DNA of 45,823 nt from Candidatus Gottesmanbacteria bacterium RIFCSPLOWO2_01_FULL_39_12b. Lineage in GTDB: Bacteria; Patescibacteriota; Microgenomatia; 2-02-FULL-39-11. The DNA lies in NCBI GenBank assembly GCA_001780955.1, contig MFJR01000009.1:17370-63192 (forward strand). The letters run 5' to 3'. Positions within the stretch are counted from its first letter, which is position 1; each line of letters starts with the position of its first letter. A program made the translations under genes and the position numbers. Shown here piece after piece: positions 31,674 to 39,903 of the stretch. The notes under the pieces were generated by a model. It saw only the letters and a list, made by a program, of their open reading frames with translations, had not been told where the DNA came from and searched no databases.

Positions 31674-34600
31674 ATGGCTTCCGAAACACATAGTGATGGT
31701 AATTTTATATTGAAGGCTTTCAAAAAGCTTTTTATCCGTCCAGAGCATCCAGTAGAACAGCTTCCTCCGGAAGGTTCTCAAATCAGCGAGCAGGAAAGAC
31801 AGGAAAGGAAAGCAAGAGCCAGAGCCAGGCCACTGGATATTATAAATGAGTTAAAGAGAGTGACCGCAAATCATCCGGCGCGTGAACTTTTACCCAGGCT
31901 TGATTTTACTCCGGACGTTTTAGCCCGGAATCCGGAACTTGGGAATCTGCTTTTAAATATTATTCGCGTCACAAATTCAAGCAGCTATCACGATCCCAGA
32001 TGGCTGGTGGAAAAGATCGAGCAGTTGCACGCATTTAACCAGTCACTTCAAAGTAACCCGGATGACTTAGTCAGGCTTGAAGCAATTGAAGGCGCTTTTG
32101 AAAAAAAAATTCAACTCGCCATCAGAAGCGAGATTAACGACCAAAGAATAGCCGAGACAGAAGCAAGGGTGAGAACCGCCAAAGGCGAGGTTGTTCCTCA
32201 AGATCCCCGGGAGGTATCGAAAATGATTGCTGATGCCAAACCGCCGGCTGACTGGAAAGATGCGATCGACAGATTCAAGAGCGATCCTGATCTTCCAGAC
32301 GCTCTTAAGGTTAAATTAGATGCAGCCGTTACTGAATTAAAGACTAATAATAAAGGTTTCCCTACAATTGATGCCTTGAGACAGGTAATCGAAGAAACAA
32401 TGAAACATACCGTTGCAAGCATGAAAGCCGGTAATCTTGATGAAGCGACTATTGCGCAAAAAAGTCATCTCTACAATCAACAGCGTGAAGCCGGTGAAAA
32501 ATTAGGCAGATTCTTTGTCGAGACAACTTCCGAAGGAAGTGATTTGATCAGAGAAGTACAGCGTCGGGGTGGACGCGAGATTTTCGAAAAAGCCATACAC
32601 GAGGACGCTGACTACCGGGACTACTGGTTTTATCAGGTTATTGAAAATATTCTTTATAACCAGAGGGCAGAGTCATCAAGAGAACTGATGAATCTGTACA
32701 AAATGGGAGATATGGATATTTTTATTGAGATGGTGAGAAAGATGAAAGATTCACAGGGAAACCCAATCGGAATAAAAATTGCCCAGCGATATACCATCCT
32801 GAAAAATACCATTTTTCAGTCTCATGATATGGATCTTTATGCGGCTCATCCCTCACAAGACATGAAAGAATTTATCGGTTCAACCTCTTTTTTCCTTAAT
32901 TCTTATGTCGATACCGCGCATCAGGATCCGATGGTTTCTCTTGCCAAAAGGCTTTATGAAATGGCCCTTTTGACAATAAGAGAATCAAACAACGGTTTTA
33001 TTCCCAGAGAATATCTTAACTGGCATACGGGAAGAGGTAATATTTTTCTGGATGCGATGGTAGAGAGATTGCTCAAACAGGCAATTGCCGCAAAACAACT
33101 TTATGGAGTTAAAACCGATCCGGTGACCGGAGCCCCGGATTTATCTACCTGGGACAGGCTTCAGCTTGACCCCAATAAAATAGTTTCTCTTGAAGATCTT
33201 TATGGTAATGAGCCCGAGGTAAGCGAAAGCTGGAGGAGACAGTTAGGAGATTTGAAAATTGCAGCCGCCCTCAAACAGGCCAAAGGTTTGGCATTGGTTG
33301 ACATGCGGCTTTTGGAGATTATCGGCCGGTCAAAAGGAACAGGGAATGATATGGATAGGACGATTTGGGGCCAGGGTGCCGGATTTAACAGCGTGCCGTA
33401 TGAGGGAATAGTCCGCCATATTGAGCCAATCATCCATTACTTTACCCGTTACCAGGTAGGAGCTGAATTATACGCCCCATTTTTTAATATGCTGGTGACA
33501 GATAGACATGATTGGAATCCGGAAAAAATGAAAAGACTCATTCAGTTGCATTTAGATGGTGATCGGAAAACTATGGTTAAGGAGTTTGGAGACGAAATTG
33601 ACACCCGGTTAAACGCGATGGAAAACCCTCTTAGTTTTTCCGGCATGTGGGGTACTTTTACCAAATGGCGGACCGGGGATGCTACCCGGGATATGGATGA
33701 CTGGGAAGTTAACAGACTTTCAACCGCCAATAAGCTCTCTATAATCGGCGACGAGCTGATCCGGCCGAAGGGAGGTTGGGAAATCCACGGTATGACCGAT
33801 GAGAAAAAAACCGAAAAGTATTATTTGGAGGAAGATAACCGTTGGCAGGGGAAAGACAAATTAACTGCCTTACAATATTATACCAAGCTTAGGAATTCCT
33901 ACAGGGAGAGATTAAGAGCAAGCGGGGATTGGGATTTGATCAGGGTGGCGGCAGACGAGGCCGAATTTGAAAAAAAATGGCGCAAGACGGGTCTTGAACA
34001 GAAGGTATCGGAGGAAAAAACCTATAAAAAACTATTAGAAGAACATTTAAAAGGTGTCCAAAAACTGCATCCGGAAGTCGGAAACTCGGAAAAAGGCGAA
34101 TGGAAAGAAAAACAGATGAAGCTGGAAAGGGCGTTTAAAGCCAGGATCTGGATACAGGCCGTCATGCGTTCGCCTTTGATTGTGGCTAGAGAATTGCAGT
34201 TGAAATATAAAACAAGCGGTTTTGAACGACAAGGAGCCTTGAGAAAAAAAATCATCTATGACCTTTTGGGTATTGATCTGGATGAGCTGGCGGTAGAGCG
34301 GACTCCGCAAAAAATAGAACGGGAGCAGCTGGAAAGAATTATGGATTTGGAGGGAGCCGTGGCAGCCGTGTCCCAGATTTCTATCAGGGAAAATCGGGAT
34401 CTTCGGGAAAGTGATTTTGATTTGATAAGTGATACTCAGCTTAAAGATTATAGCAAAAGATATTGGAGAATGGTAAGACAAGCTATGTTGGGAAGCGAGG
34501 ATATTAATCGTGCACAAGCCTGGTATCGGAAAATCGGCATTATGGATCCGGACGCCAGGAAATTCGGTTTTATGGACTCTAATAATCCGGAGGCCAGGGG

Positions 34601-35420
34601 CTTACGTTTTTACAAAATTGACTGGCAGAGAATTGAACAGTTTCGTACCGATAATATAGGTATGGATAAGGAAGCCCTGGATGATATTAGAGGCGATATC
34701 TTTAAAAATCCGGAAGGTTTCGTGAGCGAGCTGATGACGGCCAACACGGTTGATAAACTTTACCGCTATCTTTTTTCAACCGAAGACATGGGTTGGGAGT
34801 ATCTCAATATGGGGGTTTTGGGAGAAAGAAACCAGGTCAGGCGTGCTGGAGATCTAGCTTCACACGTACAGTTTAATCAATTGTTTGAGCAATATCTAAA
34901 TGAAGTGATGAAAGGGAAACCAAAAGTAGAGGATCTGGTAGCCCAGCTTAAGAAAATGTGGATAGCCATGGCCGGAGATTTTGGCGACGTAGCTACAGAC
35001 GCCTGTGGCAGAGTGGCCTATACCACAGGACAAATGTACCGCAAGGCCGACTGGGCCTGGAAAATTCCAGGGCTTGGTCAGGCCGCCGCCCTTTTTAAAG
35101 AAGCCTCAATTATGCAGATGATTAAAGGCAGGGTTCACGGAGCAGCCTGGGGACCAAATGAAATGAAGCAGTTTGTAGACGAAGTAGTGACGGAAGGAAT
35201 CGTACCTCACCATCTTAAAAGCCCCTTTACCGGCAAAAAATATTTTACTTCTAATTGGCACGGAGAACTTTTGGAAGAGCGTTTGGGAGCCACCACCGAA
35301 AACGTTTTGTACGAGTTGATTACCTTAGGAGTTCTTATATCCATTGCAATCACTCTCTACCGGGCCTTTACCGCCAAATCTGAAGAAGAAGAAGGGGGTG
35401 GAGGCGGCGGTGGAGGGTAA
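31674..35420 (+). CDS. Giant 1248-aa hypothetical protein with C-terminal membrane anchor
   Basis: The largest gene of the window encodes a charged, mostly helical protein with long Arg/Glu-rich blocks (ERQERKARARARPLD near residue 40) and Trp/Asp-rich stretches. It has a single hydrophobic helix at the very end (ENVLYELITLGVLISIAITLY). It finishes with KSEEEEGGGGGGGG, an acidic then pure Gly tail. No known domain or catalytic motif is evident. The layout suggests a tail-anchored protein with almost all mass on the N-terminal side. The gene is convergent with the pilin/VirB6-like cluster (24-nt gap), so a link to the secretion machine is possible but unproven. The minus-strand ORFs inside are shadows. 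Confidence 0.85.
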   Translation: MASETHSDGNFILKAFKKLFIRPEHPVEQLPPEGSQISEQERQERKARARARPLDIINELKRVTANHPARELLPRLDFTPDVLARNPELGNLLLNIIRVTNSSSYHDPRWLVEKIEQLHAFNQSLQSNPDDLVRLEAIEGAFEKKIQLAIRSEINDQRIAETEARVRTAKGEVVPQDPREVSKMIADAKPPADWKDAIDRFKSDPDLPDALKVKLDAAVTELKTNNKGFPTIDALRQVIEETMKHTVASMKAGNLDEATIAQKSHLYNQQREAGEKLGRFFVETTSEGSDLIREVQRRGGREIFEKAIHEDADYRDYWFYQVIENILYNQRAESSRELMNLYKMGDMDIFIEMVRKMKDSQGNPIGIKIAQRYTILKNTIFQSHDMDLYAAHPSQDMKEFIGSTSFFLNSYVDTAHQDPMVSLAKRLYEMALLTIRESNNGFIPREYLNWHTGRGNIFLDAMVERLLKQAIAAKQLYGVKTDPVTGAPDLSTWDRLQLDPNKIVSLEDLYGNEPEVSESWRRQLGDLKIAAALKQAKGLALVDMRLLEIIGRSKGTGNDMDRTIWGQGAGFNSVPYEGIVRHIEPIIHYFTRYQVGAELYAPFFNMLVTDRHDWNPEKMKRLIQLHLDGDRKTMVKEFGDEIDTRLNAMENPLSFSGMWGTFTKWRTGDATRDMDDWEVNRLSTANKLSIIGDELIRPKGGWEIHGMTDEKKTEKYYLEEDNRWQGKDKLTALQYYTKLRNSYRERLRASGDWDLIRVAADEAEFEKKWRKTGLEQKVSEEKTYKKLLEEHLKGVQKLHPEVGNSEKGEWKEKQMKLERAFKARIWIQAVMRSPLIVARELQLKYKTSGFERQGALRKKIIYDLLGIDLDELAVERTPQKIEREQLERIMDLEGAVAAVSQISIRENRDLRESDFDLISDTQLKDYSKRYWRMVRQAMLGSEDINRAQAWYRKIGIMDPDARKFGFMDSNNPEARGLRFYKIDWQRIEQFRTDNIGMDKEALDDIRGDIFKNPEGFVSELMTANTVDKLYRYLFSTEDMGWEYLNMGVLGERNQVRRAGDLASHVQFNQLFEQYLNEVMKGKPKVEDLVAQLKKMWIAMAGDFGDVATDACGRVAYTTGQMYRKADWAWKIPGLGQAAALFKEASIMQMIKGRVHGAAWGPNEMKQFVDEVVTEGIVPHHLKSPFTGKKYFTSNWHGELLEERLGATTENVLYELITLGVLISIAITLYRAFTAKSEEEEGGGGGGGG

Positions 35421-35444
35421 TAGAACAGCAGACTTTTTTATTAT

Positions 35445-36920
35445 TTATTTTTTACTAAATCCCAACGCTTGCGCCGCTCTGCCTAACAGCCCAGGTTGGT
35501 CACCATGCCCGGCGAATAGTTGTTGCATGTAATAGAACTGGCTCATGGCTCCCATGCCGGTTTGGGCGGCTCCGGTCAGAGGCGAGAAGGCTGTTCCGGC
35601 ACTTATCGGTAGCACCGGTTTAGGATGGAAAGCTTTTTTGACTTGGGCCACCAGACTGGGAGCAAGTAAAATGACACCCAGTCCCAGCAAGGCGCTGAAA
35701 AATTCTCTTGGCTGAAAACCGATAAATGGCGGCATCCAGGTTGGCCCGGCATTAGTTACTCGCATCAGGTAGGTGGCAAAGATAAGCAGACCAACGGTAG
35801 TAGGATAAACGACTAAGTTGGCCATGATGTTAAAAAGCCATTCAGAGAAAGCAGATTTGCCCGGGATGGCTTCAGCAAGTAGTAAAATAGGTCCTAAAAT
35901 CAGACCGATGATAAGCTGGATATAGGAGTTAAGAAGAAGCAGGAGCAGCCTTATAAAAGTAAAAAGCAGGCCCAAAGCGATGATGAGCAAAAATATTCCC
36001 TCAGCGATTCCTACTCCTGCAAATACATTTTTTAAAGCTTGCTTAAGGAAAAAACCAATCATTCCCCCAACCAGCCCAGCGCCACCACCAGTTAAAGGAT
36101 TCCCATAAAAATTATCCAAGGCTCTGCCTCCGGTTTCAAATACCGCTTTGAAAAGATCACCCATGTCAGCGGTCATGTAAAAAGTTTGCAGATCAGTGGC
36201 ACTTCCGGCCACTCCCGCTGCTCCTCCCATGGCGTTGACAAGGAGATTGATAAGAATGGCCATAGCTAAATACATAATATCGATAAAAAAGCCCACAATC
36301 GGATAAGAAAGGGTAATGATGATAACAGTCAGGACGATTTTTGGTATGGCTGCCTGGACCGAGATGACCGTTTTCGGATCTATTTTCATCCGGAAAATGA
36401 TCATAAAACCGATGGCTACCATAATGATGATAAGAACCGCATAAGCGATGTTTCTGGAAGTTTTCCAGAAAGAAAGAAATGGCGTCAGCCCTGCAAATCC
36501 TATCCCCTGGGCATAGGCAGGTTTGGCCAGTCCTGCGTTTTGCAAGAGATCGTAAGCATACATCACGCCCGAAGCAGGAGGATGAGCATACAAGGTATCC
36601 ATCGCCAGAGTAATTGTGCCGAGAGCTGTAGTTTTATCGATCTCCTGATCGCAACCAATAATTGCGCAACCCCAGGCAAATAAACCTGCGGTAGATTGGT
36701 AGTTGATCTGTCTGTCAGCGAAGAGTCGCGTTTGTCCGTCTTTTGACTCTTCTAATCGGGCATTTTTCTCGTTTTGATTCCTTTTGTCGATGTTATAATT
36801 GTAAAAAATATCACTCGGAGGCGCTGAATAGATTTCTCCCAGAGGAGCGAGGAAAAAGTAAGCAATAAAAAACAGGACAAATAAAACGCTAAATTTTTTC
36901 CTTTGTTGGGCAGTCAACAT
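35445..36920 (-). CDS. VirB6/TrbL-like polytopic T4SS protein
   Basis: This 491-aa protein has an N-terminal hydrophobic leader (SVLFVLFFIAYFFLAPLGEIYS; signal peptide or first helix) and a ~110-residue extracytoplasmic stretch with a CAIIGC pair. About seven transmembrane helices follow, including the long double stretch LLIIALGLLFTFIRLLLLLLNSYIQLIIGLILGPILLL typical of VirB6/TrbL channel proteins. The C-terminal ~70 residues are soluble and Gly/Gln-rich. It lies downstream of six pilin genes on the same strand, with its own strong promoter immediately after the last pilin stop. It likely forms the inner-membrane conduit for the system energised by VirB4 at 9412. Confidence 0.8.
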   Translation of the reverse strand: MLTAQQRKKFSVLFVLFFIAYFFLAPLGEIYSAPPSDIFYNYNIDKRNQNEKNARLEESKDGQTRLFADRQINYQSTAGLFAWGCAIIGCDQEIDKTTALGTITLAMDTLYAHPPASGVMYAYDLLQNAGLAKPAYAQGIGFAGLTPFLSFWKTSRNIAYAVLIIIMVAIGFMIIFRMKIDPKTVISVQAAIPKIVLTVIIITLSYPIVGFFIDIMYLAMAILINLLVNAMGGAAGVAGSATDLQTFYMTADMGDLFKAVFETGGRALDNFYGNPLTGGGAGLVGGMIGFFLKQALKNVFAGVGIAEGIFLLIIALGLLFTFIRLLLLLLNSYIQLIIGLILGPILLLAEAIPGKSAFSEWLFNIMANLVVYPTTVGLLIFATYLMRVTNAGPTWMPPFIGFQPREFFSALLGLGVILLAPSLVAQVKKAFHPKPVLPISAGTAFSPLTGAAQTGMGAMSQFYYMQQLFAGHGDQPGLLGRAAQALGFSKK

Positions 36921-36928
36921 TTTATCTC

Positions 36929-36957
36929 ATTATTCTTCTTTCAGTAAGAAGTGTCAA
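36929..36957 (-). promoter_or_regulatory. Promoter of the VirB6-like gene
   Basis: TTGACA (36957-36952) and AATAAT (36934-36929) are spaced 17 nt on minus; the -10 ends 8 nt before the ATG at 36920. The -35 begins 4 nt after the stop of the preceding pilin gene. A leaderless transcript is predicted. Confidence 0.7.
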
Positions 36958-36960
36958 GTT

Positions 36961-37275
36961 CTATTGTGGAATTTCGAAGCGGGTAACCTTGACTCCGGTA
37001 TAAGCTTCAATAATTCGGAAAACTAGAAAGGCGATCATTAAAAGAACGATACCTATGAAAGCCGAGGTCATGGTTTGTTGAGCGCTGGTGGCCGCTTTTG
37101 GATCACCTCCTGAAGTAAGGTACTTAAATCCGCCAATAATCAGCATGACAAACAGAGCTAGAACCGCCAGACTGACCGCAACTGTCAGGATATTGGCAAA
37201 GACTACCTCAAGACATTTTAGAGTCGGCACCTCAATGCCGTTTACATTTTGTAGACAACTTGCCCAATCTCTCAT
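36961..37275 (-). CDS. VirB2/TrbC-like pilin
   Basis: This 104-aa protein has an N-terminal region with two Cys (SCLQN, LKCLEV) and then two transmembrane helices separated by a short polar loop, GGFKYLTSGGDPKAATSAQQTMTSA, the SGGD loop shared by all six pilin-like genes here. It lacks a classical signal peptide. VirB2/TrbC pilins insert with the loop cytoplasmic and assemble into the conjugative pilus. It is the last of the six and starts 18 nt after its neighbour's stop, so it is in the same transcript. Confidence 0.82.
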   Translation of the reverse strand: MRDWASCLQNVNGIEVPTLKCLEVVFANILTVAVSLAVLALFVMLIIGGFKYLTSGGDPKAATSAQQTMTSAFIGIVLLMIAFLVFRIIEAYTGVKVTRFEIPQ

Positions 37276-37293
37276 GTAGTCTTTTTTTGGGTT

Positions 37294-37671
37294 TTAAAAG
37301 GGTGTCGGGAATTTGAGATTTGCAAAATCAAAACCGAAGAATTGACCAACAACCAGCATAATTGCGTAAGCGGCAAAAACGATAAAAAGACCTAAGAGAG
37401 CGGCCTGGATTCTGTGTTGGGCGGTTTCCACCGCCGCTTTGTCTCCCCCTGAAGTAATCCACTGTAGTCCTCCCCAAAGAAGATAGATAAAAGCCGAAAG
37501 AGCGGCGATGATTAAAACGACACCGATTGTTCCGCTTAAAAGTTTACCAAAATCCCCAATTTTTAGATTGCTGGGTCTTTGGACAGAGATCGAGATATCC
37601 TGAGCATGGACAGTTGTAAAGGTAAGAAGGAAAAGAAAGACGCTTGTAGTTAGGCTGATAATTTTTTTCAT
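37294..37671 (-). CDS. VirB2/TrbC-like pilin with signal peptide
   Basis: This 125-aa protein begins MKKIISLTTSVFLFLLTFTTVHAQD, a textbook Sec signal peptide with a VHA-Q cleavage site. The mature part has two transmembrane helices around the polar loop LQWITSGGDKAAVETAQHRIQAAL. Of the six paralogues it is the one most like a canonical VirB2 precursor. The C-terminus (FGFDFANLKFPTPF) echoes those of its neighbours. A TAGACTAA box lies 7 nt before the ATG, as at prgI and at the first pilin of the cluster. Confidence 0.87.
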   Translation of the reverse strand: MKKIISLTTSVFLFLLTFTTVHAQDISISVQRPSNLKIGDFGKLLSGTIGVVLIIAALSAFIYLLWGGLQWITSGGDKAAVETAQHRIQAALLGLFIVFAAYAIMLVVGQFFGFDFANLKFPTPF

Positions 37672-37742
37672 ATTACTTAGTCTAAATTAATTATGTCAAT
37701 TTTTTAAAGTTTGTCAAGTATGCTTGAGGTTTCGAGTTTTTT
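37672..37742 (-). promoter_or_regulatory. Promoter region within the pilin cluster
   Basis: This 71-nt AT-rich gap has two TTGACA hexamers on minus (37717-37712 and 37699-37694). TTGACA/TAATTA at 18-nt spacing would give a ~10-nt leader. TAGACT at 37684-37679 sits 7 nt before the ATG but has no -35 at the right distance. It is probably an internal promoter for the last two pilins. Confidence 0.5.
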
Positions 37743-38099
37743 TTAAAATAGAGTTGGTATTTTAAATTCAAAATTACTGCTTCCCACCGGTGATATTCCT
37801 AAAAATTGCAAAACTATTAAGTATAATGCCCAGGAGGAAACCACTACAAAAAGGCCCAGGAGAGCGGTCGTGATACGATGCTGGGCCATTTCCAGTTTAC
37901 TTTTATCTCCCCCTGAAGATATCCAGTCCATTCCACCCCAGAGAAGCTGGATAAATGTCCAGAGAGAAGCCCCTATCAGAAGCGCTCCGATTAGAGCCGA
38001 GAAGAATTTAGCAAAAATAGCCGGCGTATCCTCTGGTTTTTGCTTGGCAAAACCAGTGATCACCGGGTTGGTTATCGGATCTACGGCAAACATCATCAT
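37743..38099 (-). CDS. VirB2/TrbC-like pilin
   Basis: This 118-aa paralogue has no obvious signal peptide. After a ~25-residue polar start (ITGFAKQKPEDTPAIFAKF) come two transmembrane helices around GGMDWISSGGDKSKLEMAQHRITTAL. The C-terminal segment (GISPVGSSNFEFKIPTLF) ends in the same PT-F style as its neighbour. The start overlaps the previous gene's stop by 4 nt, so translation is coupled. The start codon is the second or first of several Met codons (MMMF); 38099 is kept for the ATGA overlap. Confidence 0.83.
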   Translation of the reverse strand: MMMFAVDPITNPVITGFAKQKPEDTPAIFAKFFSALIGALLIGASLWTFIQLLWGGMDWISSGGDKSKLEMAQHRITTALLGLFVVVSSWALYLIVLQFLGISPVGSSNFEFKIPTLF

Positions 38100-38533
38100 A
38101 AGAGTGTTGGTAGAATTGCTCCGGGATTTAAGATATCCAGGCCCAGAATCTTACCTATGATACCCATTATAACCCAGGCGGCAACCACAACCACAAGACC
38201 GATTAATGCGTAAGTAATTTTATTTTTAGCCGTTTCCATCTTTGCCTTGTCTCCTCCTGATCCAATCCAGTCGTAGCCGGCCATGATTATTTGTACCCCA
38301 AACCAGAGAGCAGCCACGATCGTCATAAATCCGATGAATCCGCTGATTACTTTATTGAACTGGCTTCCAACTTTATCAGTATCGCTCTTCGTTAGATTAC
38401 AAAGGGCTTCTGCAACTGGTCCCAGACCTCCGCCGCAGCCTATTCCTTGGTCAGACGTAGCCGCCAAAACCTCTTTGGGTATAAATAATAAATAAAGCCC
38501 AATAAAAATTAAGATTTTTTTTATTTTCGTCAT
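38096..38533 (-). CDS. VirB2/TrbC-like pilin with signal peptide
   Basis: This 145-aa protein, the largest of the six, starts MTKIKKILIFIGLYLLFIPKEVLAA, a Sec-type signal peptide (VLA-A site). A Cys-containing segment (GIGCGGGLGPVAEALCNLTKS) whose two cysteines could form a disulfide comes next. The paired helices surround AGYDWIGSGGDKAKMETAKNKITYAL. It has the strongest match to the shared GGDKxKxExAxxxIxxAL pattern. It overlaps both neighbours by 4 nt. Confidence 0.87.
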   Translation of the reverse strand: MTKIKKILIFIGLYLLFIPKEVLAATSDQGIGCGGGLGPVAEALCNLTKSDTDKVGSQFNKVISGFIGFMTIVAALWFGVQIIMAGYDWIGSGGDKAKMETAKNKITYALIGLVVVVAAWVIMGIIGKILGLDILNPGAILPTLL

Positions 38534-38880
38534 AGTTTAGGATTGAGTATTGCCGATGGATCTTTGAAAAGGACGACACCTATTACCGCTGCAATTAAAA
38601 ATGATGAGACAATAATAAAAAGGCCCAATAGTGTTTGCCAGATTCTCGTCCAGGCCTTTTCAACCGCTTTTGGGTCTCCTCCTGCCGTCATAAATCCAAA
38701 TCCGGCTATAATTAAATTTAAAAACCCCCAAAGTCCCGCCGCAATAAAGATAAGCTTGAGGATCAGGTTGAGGAAAACTATTATTCCTACCAATCTGCCT
38801 GTAACCGGATCGATTCCGATAGGAGGAATACTTGAAGGAGCGATAATTTTGCCAATGGGGTCAGTTGTTGGTAAGGCCAT
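38530..38880 (-). CDS. VirB2/TrbC-like pilin
   Basis: This 116-aa paralogue has a polar N-terminus containing repeated Pro and Ile (PIGKIIAPSSIPPIGIDPVTG) and then two transmembrane helices around AGFGFMTAGGDPKAVEKAWTRIWQTL. Here the loop has AGGD where the others have SGGD. No signal peptide is visible. The end (FKDPSAILNPKL) is soluble. It sits in the middle of the tightly coupled run (4-nt overlap downstream, 14 nt from the upstream gene). Confidence 0.82.
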   Translation of the reverse strand: MALPTTDPIGKIIAPSSIPPIGIDPVTGRLVGIIVFLNLILKLIFIAAGLWGFLNLIIAGFGFMTAGGDPKAVEKAWTRIWQTLLGLFIIVSSFLIAAVIGVVLFKDPSAILNPKL

Positions 38881-38894
38881 GATTGGTTAGTTAT

Positions 38895-39221
38895 TTATAA
38901 AATACCTCCCAGTGTGCCATTTGTTAGAAAGTTGATAATTTGTAGAATCCAAAATGCCCCAAACATTATAATAAGTCCAACTACGGCATATGTCAAAAAA
39001 CTGCGCGCCTTTTCTTTGGCGGCGGCATCATCGTTACCCGCGTTGATTACGACGCCAAACCCGGCGATAATTATAAGGATAAAAAAGATAATCGCACCCA
39101 AAAGAAGAATTTTTGGCAGAAAAAAGGATATAAGGCCACCTAGCGAGCTAAAATTTGTATTTTGTGCAGGCGACCAGACGTCGGCGATATCCAGTGCATA
39201 AACCGGAGGAAACAATTTCAT
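38895..39221 (-). CDS. VirB2/TrbC-like pilin, first gene of the cluster
   Basis: This 108-aa protein starts MKLFPPVYALDIADVW, not a typical signal peptide. Two transmembrane helices surround the loop FGVVINAGNDDAAAKEKARSFLTYAV. The usual SGGD loop is replaced by NAGNDDAAAKEKA, so it is the most diverged of the six, closer to the general TrbC/VirB2 pattern. It carries a strong promoter 6 nt upstream, divergent from the ECF sigma gene, and so likely heads the whole pilin transcript. Confidence 0.8.
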   Translation of the reverse strand: MKLFPPVYALDIADVWSPAQNTNFSSLGGLISFFLPKILLLGAIIFFILIIIAGFGVVINAGNDDAAAKEKARSFLTYAVVGLIIMFGAFWILQIINFLTNGTLGGIL

Positions 39222-39227
39222 AATTTT

Positions 39228-39257
39228 AGTCTAGAGGTAAGTGATCTTGTTTGTCAA
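39228..39257 (-). promoter_or_regulatory. Pilin-operon promoter
   Basis: On minus, TTGACA (39257-39252) and TAGACT (39233-39228) are spaced 18 nt. The -10 ends 6 nt before the ATG at 39221, predicting a leaderless mRNA. Its -35 overlaps the -35 of the divergent sigma-factor promoter. Confidence 0.72.
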
Positions 39258-39279
39258 ATCAAATACTTCAGACTATAAT
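39251..39279 (+). promoter_or_regulatory. ECF sigma-factor promoter
   Basis: TTGTCA (39251-39256) and TATAAT (39274-39279) are spaced 17 nt. The expected start is near 39286, after the ORF track's start at 39241, so the sigma gene must begin at ATG 39304 or 39340. The 5' leader would be about 18 nt, unlike the leaderless genes. The palindrome TTTGTCAAA supplies both divergent -35 boxes. Confidence 0.68.
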
Positions 39280-39303
39280 AAACAGATTCATCAATCTTTG
39301 AGC

Positions 39304-39903
39304 ATGAAACATAACAAAATTACGACTAAAACCATATCCATGACAGGGCCAACTTTTATCGATGAAAAGACTATTGTCGCGGAAATTTTACGTGGTAATG
39401 AAAGAGCTTTAAGATTTTTTTATCATTACTATCAACGCTCGTTGACTTCTTATATCAAAAAAAGAATAGATAATAAAGAAGATGTTGAAGAAATACTTCA
39501 AGACACTCTTCTGGCCACCATTGAAGGATTGAGGGATTTTGCCTTCCGGTCTTCTCTTTTTACCTTTATCTGTAGTATAGCTAATCATAAAATTATAGAT
39601 TTTTATCGCAGGAAAAAAATAAAAAACATTGTTTTTTCTAAATTAGGAGATATAGAAACTCTTCTCTCTAATCTGATTGGGCCGGAAGACTCATACGACG
39701 CCGAATTACTTCGGCAAAAAATCAAAGCTACTTTTAAAAACCTTACTCCCAATTATCGTGTTATTCTGAGGTTGAAATATATATACGGCTATTCGGTAGA
39801 AGAAATAGCCCGTAAATTGAGCATTTCTTTTAAAAGTGCGGAAAGTCAGCTCTTTCGTGCAAGAAAAGCCTTTGCCGCCGTTTACCATTATGAAGGAAGA
39901 TAA
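39304..39903 (+). CDS. ECF-type RNA polymerase sigma factor
   Basis: This is a ~200-aa sigma-70 family protein with regions 2 and 4 only. Region 2 spans RGNERALRFFYHYYQRSLTSYIKKRI and NKEDVEEILQDTLLATIEGL, and FRSSLFTFICSIANHKIIDFYR is the -10-recognising part. Region 4 is LKYIYGYSVEEIARKLSISFKSAESQLFRARKAF, a clear helix-turn-helix. Start 39304 (or 39340) replaces 39241 because the promoter lies between them. It overlaps a small single-helix membrane protein, a usual place for an anti-sigma factor. It is divergent from the pilin operon, so control of secretion-system genes is a natural hypothesis. Confidence 0.9.
   Translation: MKHNKITTKTISMTGPTFIDEKTIVAEILRGNERALRFFYHYYQRSLTSYIKKRIDNKEDVEEILQDTLLATIEGLRDFAFRSSLFTFICSIANHKIIDFYRRKKIKNIVFSKLGDIETLLSNLIGPEDSYDAELLRQKIKATFKNLTPNYRVILRLKYIYGYSVEEIARKLSISFKSAESQLFRARKAFAAVYHYEGR

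Noticed and set aside
35100-35420. Recoded TGA (genetic code 25) as in some CPR
   Set aside because: TGA serves as an ordinary stop in dnaA, nadD and khpB, and long genes contain no in-frame TGA, so code 11 fits.
37870-39201. Plus-strand ORFs opposite the pilin genes
   Set aside because: Antisense shadows; the minus frames carry signal peptides, paired helices and the shared SGGD loop.
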